Below are positions 54,415-62,217 of a DNA stretch of 64,000 bases, in pieces. Numbering within the stretch: position 1 is the stretch's first letter; every line of letters begins with the position of its first letter. Position numbers and translations under genes: made by a program. Under the pieces are notes generated by a model that worked only from the letters and a program-made list of their open reading frames with translations, had not been told where the DNA came from and made no database searches. The DNA comes from Nitratiruptor sp. YY09-18 (GTDB lineage Bacteria; Campylobacterota; Campylobacteria; Campylobacterales; Nitratiruptoraceae). The stretch lies in NCBI RefSeq assembly GCF_016593235.1, contig NZ_AP023065.1, forward strand, positions 434,001-498,000, written 5' to 3'.

Positions 54415-54950
54415 AGGCCAAATTTTCCATCTGTTCTTTTGTAAAGAACACGTGTTTTGCCGCTTTTATCTTCAAAAACGATGAAGTATTTATTGGAGTT
54501 TTTGAGGATTTCTACCGCCTCTTCTACGCTAATAGGTTTATCTACATCAAAAGGAGTAGGTACCACTTCTTCAGAGTAATTAAGAGCCTCTTGGATCTCC
54601 TCTTCAAGCAAAGGTGCTGCCATGATCTCTTCAAGAGAAATATTTTTATGATTTTTTATCTTGTCAGCGTAGCGGCGAAGGACTTTTTTGGCGCGTGCAA
54701 GAGCAAGATCGATCGCAGCATAGACATCTTTATCTTTTTGCGTTATGACAACATTACCTTTTTTGGCTACATGGATATCAAATTCAAAAGTAAAGCCTTT
54801 TTTGCCATTACGCTCATCTGCTGAAACTGTTGCGTTGATACCAGTGATATCAAGGCCTAGTTTCATAAGAGAATGCGCTGCATCTTGAATATACTCTTTG
54901 ATCGGTTCAGTAAGATCAAAATTCTTGCCATAAATATGCAAGTAATCCAT
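54408..54950 (-). CDS. hpf: Ribosome hibernation promoting factor (long HPF)
   Basis: A 180-residue long-form HPF: an N-terminal S30AE/YfiA domain (about 1-100, LHIYGKNFDLTEPIKEYI, VYAAIDLALARAKKVLRRY) and a C-terminal dimerisation domain (about 125-180, VEEAVEILKNSNKYFIVFEDK). It pairs ribosomes into inactive 100S particles. The ATG at 54950 fits RBS AAAGG better than the ATG at 54956. Confidence 0.93.
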   Translation of the reverse strand: MDYLHIYGKNFDLTEPIKEYIQDAAHSLMKLGLDITGINATVSADERNGKKGFTFEFDIHVAKKGNVVITQKDKDVYAAIDLALARAKKVLRRYADKIKNHKNISLEEIMAAPLLEEEIQEALNYSEEVVPTPFDVDKPISVEEAVEILKNSNKYFIVFEDKSGKTRVLYKRTDGKFGLY

Positions 54951-54999
54951 GGTCATCCTTTATATAGTTTTTTGTAATTGTAGCAAGAGTTGGCTTAAA

Positions 55000-55428
55000 C
55001 TAGAGTTTTTGGATGGTGCGACGAAAATAGGAGATGGGTGTAGAGTCTTGGATGATATTTGGTTTGAGAGAGACGCGGGTATCAATGATTGCTGTGCCGT
55101 TGCTCTCATTTGTTACTATGTTGTTGGCAAAAATATTGCAGTTCGCTGGTAATCCATTACCGATATAATAGATTGTTATATTGATATCATATGTGTTTTG
55201 GAAGCTGATATTGATATTGTTCAGGCAACTTGTAGCAAAGTTATGGCCTTGAGCTGCAAGGATGGCATACTCTGTAGCACTTTTGGCTAAAGCCTCTTCT
55301 TGCTCTATGAAATAGGTATCAGTTGTGTTTTTTGTTGCAGATGTCAAAGAGCTTATTGTCAAAGCTAAAATAACACCTACCAACATTATAAAAATAATTG
55401 CAGTTAGCATTGATATAGCTCTTCTCAA
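55000..55428 (-). CDS. Prepilin-like protein (minor pilin)
   Basis: A 142-residue protein with a short basic start (LRRA) and a hydrophobic helix AISMLTAIIFIMLVGVILAL, like a type IV pilin/pseudopilin helix but without the usual Phe-Thr-Leu-Ile-Glu cleavage context. The remaining domain has two D/E-X-N-X-S/T sequons (DINIT, ESNGT). The TTG at 55428 overlaps the upstream stop and is favoured over 55449. It is last in a four-gene operon. Confidence 0.75.
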   Translation of the reverse strand: MRRAISMLTAIIFIMLVGVILALTISSLTSATKNTTDTYFIEQEEALAKSATEYAILAAQGHNFATSCLNNINISFQNTYDINITIYYIGNGLPANCNIFANNIVTNESNGTAIIDTRVSLKPNIIQDSTPISYFRRTIQKL

Positions 55429-56306
55429 AATACCACCTTCTTTCCGCATATTTCAGCTGAAAAACTATCTGATATCTTCTTTTTGGTACATAGTTGCAGT
55501 TCTATTGATTTGTCGACTTTTCTAAAGCGAAAACTAGAGATATGAGGAACAAGTAATGCATGATCACCATTGAGATAGTTTTCACCCTTCCATGGACGGT
55601 AGTTGTAGTAAAGAGTCAAGTTGTAATCATTGCTGCTATTTTGCACAGGAACTAACGCGTATGCGCTATAGGCAAGATAGTAGTGCTCTGCTATTGTCTT
55701 GGCATTTGTATTTTCAAACTGTAACGTAGTGTTGTTTAATCTATGCACTGGATGAACTGCTGGATATGGAGAAGTATAAAAGGCTGATATAGGATCATCA
55801 ATGTAGACCCCCTTGAAAATTACAGCCGCTCCATTATTGCTATTATCAATATTGACGGGACGATTACCAGAAAATGCAAGTATGATATTTTTGGCAAAGT
55901 CGAGTCTGCTACCTGGTGTGACAAGTTTACTCTTATCACTTGCTTGGATGTCGCAAAAGCCGCTATATCCTGGAATAGAGTATCCCCCAGCGACATCACC
56001 GCGCAAAGCTTCGTGTGCATATCCAATCCATTCCAAAACGTCATAATTTGGAGGAAGAGTTTCTAGTGTTATAGTATTTGATGGGTTTGAAGATTGTCTA
56101 GCTATTGCAGAGTCTAAGACGCGGTAGCTTAATCTTCTTGCAATTTGTTCAAGCGCTAATTGGATCCTTTGTGATGTGTCTTTTGCAGCATCAGAAATTA
56201 TCTTGTTTTCATAAACCTTTACTAGGATATCTGATCCAATAAGTGCTAATATGCCCATAACGACTATGACAAAAACTAGCTCAATTAATGTAAAAGCTCT
56301 TCTCAT
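55425..56306 (-). CDS. Prepilin with N-terminal methylation motif (GspJ/PilW-like)
   Basis: A 293-residue protein with a textbook type IV prepilin start: MRRA followed by FTLIELVFVIVVMGILALIG (cleavage before Phe5, Glu at +5). The large C-terminal domain is beta-rich with one DYNLT sequon. Size suggests a minor pilin of the PilW/GspJ type rather than the major pilin. It is coupled by 4-base overlaps on both sides. Confidence 0.88.
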   Translation of the reverse strand: MRRAFTLIELVFVIVVMGILALIGSDILVKVYENKIISDAAKDTSQRIQLALEQIARRLSYRVLDSAIARQSSNPSNTITLETLPPNYDVLEWIGYAHEALRGDVAGGYSIPGYSGFCDIQASDKSKLVTPGSRLDFAKNIILAFSGNRPVNIDNSNNGAAVIFKGVYIDDPISAFYTSPYPAVHPVHRLNNTTLQFENTNAKTIAEHYYLAYSAYALVPVQNSSNDYNLTLYYNYRPWKGENYLNGDHALLVPHISSFRFRKVDKSIELQLCTKKKISDSFSAEICGKKVVF

Positions 56307-56965
56307 CTCACATCTCTAGTTAAAATTTTGGGATAGCCAATATTGCATGTAAATGCTCTCATTGCCAAAAACTGCTTATTGTTGGCATCTGTGGTATTAA
56401 GATCGATCATTTTGATATTTGTAGATGCAGTAGTGGGAGTTGGATTGATAGATATTGTCAAAGATGTGCCACTATAGCTTGCAGTATCACTTACATAGTA
56501 GATTTTTTGAAAGATTTTCATATCGATTTTATAGCCACTACTGCTTTTAGAAAATGAATCTATGTTGCCATTAAAATCATCTATATCATCTTTTTTGGCC
56601 TCACCACTCTCAAGCCCCATTGTATTTGAAGCATATGTAGTATTGGGGAAAAATATTCGCCTATCTGTTACATTAAAATTACCTTTGCGCACAACTGCTC
56701 CGGGATTCATTCGATTTAGTTCACTATCACCATTAGTTACATCGAGAATATGTGGGATATCATCTGATGATTTGAGTGAATTATCATCCCATTGATACGT
56801 CTCAATTGTTCCTAATGTACGATAGGATTGGAATATTCCTTCGCTTTTTAGAATCTCTTGCAGATTTGATGAAGTCTGCTCCATAATTCCTGGAATTGCA
56901 AGCATAACGATACTTATGATAACTATCGCAAAAATAAGCTCTATCATCCCAAAAGCGTTTCTCAC
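56303..56965 (-). CDS. Prepilin-like minor pilin
   Basis: A 220-residue protein starting MRNAFGMIELIFAIVIISIV, which keeps the prepilin pattern with cleavage expected after Ala4 and Glu at +5. The C-terminal domain is not recognised; it includes one DLNTT sequon. The ATG overlaps the stop of the 1261-residue gene (ATGA). Confidence 0.85.
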   Translation of the reverse strand: MRNAFGMIELIFAIVIISIVMLAIPGIMEQTSSNLQEILKSEGIFQSYRTLGTIETYQWDDNSLKSSDDIPHILDVTNGDSELNRMNPGAVVRKGNFNVTDRRIFFPNTTYASNTMGLESGEAKKDDIDDFNGNIDSFSKSSSGYKIDMKIFQKIYYVSDTASYSGTSLTISINPTPTTASTNIKMIDLNTTDANNKQFLAMRAFTCNIGYPKILTRDVR

Positions 56966-59900
56966 CAGTTAATCCTATAGCGGTTAATTTTACTCTGATT
57001 GCTTTCATTTCCTTGGATGATGGCTTTTCCAGTCCCTTTCCAGTTACCTGGATTGATAAATTTGAAATGTAGTGGCACTGTTGCAGCATTTGGATCATAT
57101 TTGTTATAGACTAGCCAAGAGCTGACATTGACATCAGTTGTTACTATAAATGGAAAGCTTGCTCTATAATAGCGAGCTTGGAGTGTATGGCTTCCGTTAT
57201 TAAGACTATTATTGATAATAGCAATATTTCCTACTCTGCTATGAAAGATGTCTCCACCCTTATATTTCATTTTTTGAATTGTACCTAGATTTTGATTAGT
57301 ATGGAGATTGTTGATGATCCAATTAGGATCTTGTGGATCTTGTGACATGCCTGCAAAGAGTGGGAAATTTGCTGCTAAGGATGTACCAGTTGCTGTTGCT
57401 TGCAAAGGATTGTATATCTCATAATATGTAGTGATATTACCATCATTTCCTTGGATGATATTTTCTTCTATATCTCCCGTGCGAAGGCGAGCATATACAA
57501 AGGTGACATTCTTATCATTAACTCTATTGAAATCAAATCCATGAACAACTGTAGTATTCTCTTCAGTAGAGATATTAAAATCGTTTTTCGCTACTACAAA
57601 AGGAATATCTGCAATGTTGACTTTTCTTTTAATATTAAATTGCAAAGGAATTGTTGCTACACTTCCGGTAGTGAAATTGGATTCATTGATATCTATTATG
57701 ATATTTGGACTTTGCAAGACTCCAGTTGAAGTACCGCGTATAGTATAGTAATTTTGGTCTTCAAAAAACTGTATCCTATTTGAAAGGTTAGACCATCCAA
57801 GATTTTTATTGTTGTTGAGCGTTATGGTTGTGTTAATATCTTTTGCATAGCAAGATTTTACGTAGTTTTGTGCTGGTGTATTATCATCTAAAAGTGCTGT
57901 AATAGATATATTCATAGTAGCATGCATTCTAGGATCATCAGAGAGATATGTAAATTTGTCATTTGTATCTGCATTTTTCACTGTGATCGTATGAGAATAC
58001 TCTTTTGGATGAAATTCCAATGTTTTTGATGCATGAGCCATACATCCTATGCGACCAAGGCTATCTGGAGTATTTGTCCAACTGTATGGGATACAGTCAT
58101 AGACTATATTTCCACTATGATCACGCTTCGCTTGATCGACTCGCGTCCAGTCATTGTCTGTGATATTGAGTTCAATTTTACCTACATCATTAAAAGTATA
58201 GTTATTATCTATCGCTATAGAACCACTAAAAACAACAGGAGATACCTGCAAATTATCAGTTTTTTTGGTTGCTGGATTTGTACAGCCTGGTCGATCAAGG
58301 AGAGTAGAGGTGATATTTGTATCGCTATTGGATGCAGTAAAAGTCGTGTTATAGTCAGCAATAAGATTATCATGGATATCTGAGGCGTTGATATCGAGAC
58401 GATAACTTCTTTTTCCAATCAAGAGGCTCTCATTAACGTCAAGTGTATAAGTCGCAGGACGAATAGCAAAGCTATCGATTGAACACGAATATATTACTTT
58501 ATCAGAAGGAGCATTTGCCACAAGGCATTCGATACAACCATATCCGTTATTGGAATTTGTATTAGCACTACATGGATTACCAGCAGCATTGCTAAAACAT
58601 ATATCGATGCTTTGTCCAAAAATTTTTCTCAATTTTCCTTCTGGATCGTCAGCTATACATTGTGGTATACCTTTAAGGGTATTGCTCATTGCATCTGGAT
58701 TATTACAATGTACACTCGCATCTGCCATAAGATCGACCCAGTGGAAAAATCTAGCACGAAATCGCGCACTGCGAATAGCTTTTGAAGCGTTAATATCTAA
58801 GCTCTGCTGTTTATGGTTGTTAAAATCTACTATGTAATGTGGTTTTTTTAGGATATTAACATAAGGATGCGTACGGCAGCTGTTTCCTATACCAGCATTG
58901 ACTGCATCAAGAATAGCTACCTTTTGTGAATTTTTAAGCTGAACATATTGTGATGTATTATTGAGAGCATTTTGGAGTGATAGGGCTTTAATTGAAAAAG
59001 CTCTATTTGGGATTTGGGTGTAGAGTGCATTTTGCGAGCTATTGGCATCAAAAATGATACTATTTGCATTGAAGTTTTTATTAGCAAACGTTATTGTATC
59101 GGTATCTGGATTGTAAGCAATGATAGTGTTGTTAAACTCTCTACATTTTGGCAATATGGTATCTATAGTAAAGTTTTCGCCTGCAATTTCAAACCTATAT
59201 TTAGTATTGTATAGCATGCTAATCTCTGCATTTTTTAGCACCGTAAATTTGTAATCTATTTCTGCTTGATGATTTGGGTTGATTGTGTAAGGTTCAAAAA
59301 TTGGTGGTTCACCCTCACCAAGCGGTCCAATAGTTAAATTTGATTCTACAATCGTATTATTCTCTTCTCGAGCATCAAAGATAACAGACACACCATTGTG
59401 AGAACTATTATCATCGATATGTACTATTTGATTAAAATCTACATCTTTTACACTAGTAGAGTTTGGAATATATTCAGTGAGATTAACATCAAAAATTTTT
59501 ATGATTCTTACAGATTGTGCATCGTGATTATCATCATTGCGAAGAGTGATCTTTGATGTGATAGGGTCACCTACCCTCACAATTGAGGATTCGTTAATCT
59601 CTTCATTGTTTTTGTCATAGAAAGTTTCAAGAAAACAGATTTTTGGTATATACATTTGCACGGAAAATGCTACCATACTTGGAAAGTATGCATCAGCGTT
59701 TGTTCCTAATGTTATAGTAGATTCATGTTCATTCACTCCAATAACTCGTGGATGTGATGTGTTATTATCTTTTCCAACTTCAATCGAGTGTATATCTATA
59801 CCATTATTATTATTGAGTCTAGGATAGCGGTCTATACTCTCACTTATAGAAGAGTTGAAAAAGTTGTCTTCTTCATTAAGGTGATTCCCATTAGATGTTT

Positions 59901-60747
59901 GTTCGAAAAGCTCTTGATTATTGAGCTTGAAGTAGTCACCCGTTAGTCCCTTGTCACCCTCACCAGCAAAAACAAAGAGATTTGCATTGATAGGTTCATA
60001 TTCTGGTGTATAAAAGCCTGATACATTAATGGTGACTGTGTTCCAATTATAGACACGAGTATAGCCACGATATACTGAGAGGTTTTTCAATGTTTCTGAA
60101 TCATCTTTGTAAATGACGACAATTGTCCAAGCGCCGTAGTTACCAAGTCCATCGTAAAAATCATATGTTCTACCCTCTCTACATGGTATATTACCAACTA
60201 TGTAGTTACCTGTTCCACCATTTTTAATAATATCTGTTATGTCTGTAAAAGCTGCATAAGTGTAACCAATGCGAGTACCATACCAATTCCACCAATCTAA
60301 ATAATTTACATAGTTTGCGTAGATTGTATGTTCTATTCCATTGGGATCTCGCAAAATGATAGGCTGGGATAATTCATTAACAAAACTTTGTTCTGGATAG
60401 CCTCTACCATAATTATGCATATATCCTTGCCAATAGATGGCAGCCCATAATATCTGAGCGTTATTTGAAAGACGTAAAGTTGCTTGTGATGAATTAAAAG
60501 TATTCGAGTCATTGTCTATATCTATATAAGACATATACATTTCGGCATTTGTTCGTCTTCCGCTTGTGTCTACACACTGATTACGACGATTTTTTGTACA
60601 AAGGACAGTATTACCAAAAATTTTTATATTACCTTTGACGAGTTTTGTTTCATCAGGATTTATTTTTTCAAAATCATGAATATTATGTTCAAAAGTGATA
60701 GCAAAACTTATAGATAATATTGTCAAAAATAAAAAAACTATCCTCAC
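56962..60747 (-). CDS. Large secreted surface protein (MshQ/DUF11-like), rich in N-glycosylation sequons
   Basis: A 1261-residue protein with a signal peptide (1-16, ending SFA). The first ~370 residues resemble surface domains of DUF3344/DUF11 type (ILWAAIYWQGYM, YGAWTIVVIYKD); residues about 380-520 look like a DUF11-type beta domain. The part around 795-860 (FAIRPATYTLDV, ASDIHDNLIADYNTTFTA) resembles MshQ/DUF6701 proteins linked to pili. It is very rich in Asn and has about 24 D/E-X-N-X-S/T sequons. No membrane anchor or sorting signal is seen at the C-terminus. It is followed by three prepilin genes and preceded by proC, all with 4-base overlaps. Likely a pilus-associated adhesin; this role is inferred. 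Confidence 0.8.
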   Translation of the reverse strand: MRIVFLFLTILSISFAITFEHNIHDFEKINPDETKLVKGNIKIFGNTVLCTKNRRNQCVDTSGRRTNAEMYMSYIDIDNDSNTFNSSQATLRLSNNAQILWAAIYWQGYMHNYGRGYPEQSFVNELSQPIILRDPNGIEHTIYANYVNYLDWWNWYGTRIGYTYAAFTDITDIIKNGGTGNYIVGNIPCREGRTYDFYDGLGNYGAWTIVVIYKDDSETLKNLSVYRGYTRVYNWNTVTINVSGFYTPEYEPINANLFVFAGEGDKGLTGDYFKLNNQELFEQTSNGNHLNEEDNFFNSSISESIDRYPRLNNNNGIDIHSIEVGKDNNTSHPRVIGVNEHESTITLGTNADAYFPSMVAFSVQMYIPKICFLETFYDKNNEEINESSIVRVGDPITSKITLRNDDNHDAQSVRIIKIFDVNLTEYIPNSTSVKDVDFNQIVHIDDNSSHNGVSVIFDAREENNTIVESNLTIGPLGEGEPPIFEPYTINPNHQAEIDYKFTVLKNAEISMLYNTKYRFEIAGENFTIDTILPKCREFNNTIIAYNPDTDTITFANKNFNANSIIFDANSSQNALYTQIPNRAFSIKALSLQNALNNTSQYVQLKNSQKVAILDAVNAGIGNSCRTHPYVNILKKPHYIVDFNNHKQQSLDINASKAIRSARFRARFFHWVDLMADASVHCNNPDAMSNTLKGIPQCIADDPEGKLRKIFGQSIDICFSNAAGNPCSANTNSNNGYGCIECLVANAPSDKVIYSCSIDSFAIRPATYTLDVNESLLIGKRSYRLDINASDIHDNLIADYNTTFTASNSDTNITSTLLDRPGCTNPATKKTDNLQVSPVVFSGSIAIDNNYTFNDVGKIELNITDNDWTRVDQAKRDHSGNIVYDCIPYSWTNTPDSLGRIGCMAHASKTLEFHPKEYSHTITVKNADTNDKFTYLSDDPRMHATMNISITALLDDNTPAQNYVKSCYAKDINTTITLNNNKNLGWSNLSNRIQFFEDQNYYTIRGTSTGVLQSPNIIIDINESNFTTGSVATIPLQFNIKRKVNIADIPFVVAKNDFNISTEENTTVVHGFDFNRVNDKNVTFVYARLRTGDIEENIIQGNDGNITTYYEIYNPLQATATGTSLAANFPLFAGMSQDPQDPNWIINNLHTNQNLGTIQKMKYKGGDIFHSRVGNIAIINNSLNNGSHTLQARYYRASFPFIVTTDVNVSSWLVYNKYDPNAATVPLHFKFINPGNWKGTGKAIIQGNESNQSKINRYRINW

Positions 60748-61484
60748 TTCTTCGTCCTTTCATATGCTTTCATTACCGCTTCCATAAAAGTATTTCTTGC
60801 TCCATTTTCTTCAAGGGCTTTGATACCGGCAGCTGTAGTGCCTGCTGGACTCATGACTCTATCTTTGATAATGGCAGGATGCTCATCTGTAAGATGCGAA
60901 AAGCTAAAAAAGAGCCCTTTGACAAACTCTTGTGCAATATCTCTCTTCATCCCTGCAGCTACTGCTCCATCAGTCATAGCTTCAGCCACAAGAGCTAAAA
61001 ATGCTGGTCCACTTCCGGCAACTGCTGTGGCGATATCGAGATCCTTTTCGCTCTCTACCCAGATGACTCTTCCTATCGCTTGTAAAAGGTTTACAGCTTC
61101 CTCTTTCATAGCTATATCACCTGTAACTGCAGTGGTAGAAGCACCTTTGAATGCAGCGATATTTGGCATAGCTCTTATGTAGTGCTCTGCATTGATAGTA
61201 TGGAGTTTCTCTATCGATACTCCAGCCAAGATAGAGATGAGTAGCTCTGCCTGCCCCTTTAAACATTTGCTCACTTCATCTAGTGCATGGGGCTTTATGG
61301 CCAAAATCACTCTTTTATTTTCTATATCGAACCCATCAATATGAGCAGTTTTGACTGGATAGAGATAGCGTATCTCTTCAAGTTTTTTCTCATCTCTTCC
61401 AACAACTTCTATCTTTATATCTTTCTCAATGAGTCTTGTGATAATTGCTTTTGCCATCTCTCCATATCCTATTATCGTCACCAT
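60744..61484 (-). CDS. proC: Pyrroline-5-carboxylate reductase
   Basis: A 246-residue protein with the NAD(P) loop IIGYGEMAKAI, the substrate-binding VAGSGPAFLALVAEAMTDGAV and PAGTTAAGIKALEENG. It makes the last step of proline synthesis. Its stop overlaps the start of the large surface-protein gene, so the pilus operon may depend on the proC promoter. Confidence 0.94.
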   Translation of the reverse strand: MVTIIGYGEMAKAIITRLIEKDIKIEVVGRDEKKLEEIRYLYPVKTAHIDGFDIENKRVILAIKPHALDEVSKCLKGQAELLISILAGVSIEKLHTINAEHYIRAMPNIAAFKGASTTAVTGDIAMKEEAVNLLQAIGRVIWVESEKDLDIATAVAGSGPAFLALVAEAMTDGAVAAGMKRDIAQEFVKGLFFSFSHLTDEHPAIIKDRVMSPAGTTAAGIKALEENGARNTFMEAVMKAYERTKK

Positions 61485-61539
61485 TGTAACCCTTTTTAGT
61501 TCATTTTACATATTGTAACAAAGGGGTTGTAAAATTTGC

Positions 61540-61545
61540 TATAAT
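61540..61545 (+). promoter_or_regulatory. Extended -10 promoter of bamD-lon
   Basis: TTTGCTATAAT gives a TGN-extended -10 box about 28 bases before the bamD ATG in the gap between divergent proC and bamD. No clear -35 box is seen, in line with other Campylobacterota promoters. Confidence 0.55.
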
Positions 61546-61572
61546 TGTCCCAAATTTGCATAAAGAGAGAAG

Positions 61573-62208
61573 ATGAGAAAGATTTTGGCATTTTTGGTAG
61601 CAGCACTAATTTTTGTAGGGTGTTCTAATAAGAGTGCTCCAGAATATAACAAGAGCGATATCTACTGGTATCAAAAGATGATCTATTATGTCAGCAATGA
61701 AAATCTTGACAAAGCAGATGAGTATTTTACATCTTTGCAAAGCGAACACTTTGCCTCACCACTGCTCAAAGAGGCTACGCTTATCATGGCACAAGCCCAT
61801 ATGGACAATGAAGAGTATCTCATGGCAAAATACTATCTCGATCTTTTTATCAAGCGCTATGCAGATGAGCAAGATATCGAATTCGCAAAATATCTCAAGA
61901 TCAAAGCCTCATTTTTGGGGTTTAAGAGTATCAACCGTGACCAAAAACTGCTCCAAGATACTATAAAAGAGTCACGAGAATTTAAGCAGACATATCCAAA
62001 TAGTGAATTTGTACCTCTTGTAGATACAATTTTGACAAAGCTTTATTTGGCACAATATGTGCTTTATGAAAATATTGCCGATCTTTACGAAAAGAGAGGC
62101 AAAATCAAAGCTGCCAAAATCTATCGCAGTAAGATCAAAAACTTTTGGATGAAAAAAGATGAAATTTATGTACCAAAAAACTGGTACGACTATTTGATAA
62201 ATTGGTAG
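61573..62208 (+). CDS. bamD: Outer membrane assembly lipoprotein BamD
   Basis: A 211-residue lipoprotein: signal peptide with lipobox FVGC (Cys17) and a TPR-like helical body (KADEYFTSLQSEHFASPLLKEA, YLMAKYYLDLFIKRYADEQD). It is part of the BAM complex that folds outer-membrane proteins. It precedes lon by nine bases, as in other Campylobacterota. Confidence 0.9.
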   Translation: MRKILAFLVAALIFVGCSNKSAPEYNKSDIYWYQKMIYYVSNENLDKADEYFTSLQSEHFASPLLKEATLIMAQAHMDNEEYLMAKYYLDLFIKRYADEQDIEFAKYLKIKASFLGFKSINRDQKLLQDTIKESREFKQTYPNSEFVPLVDTILTKLYLAQYVLYENIADLYEKRGKIKAAKIYRSKIKNFWMKKDEIYVPKNWYDYLINW

Positions 62209-62217
62209 GGGGAGTCT

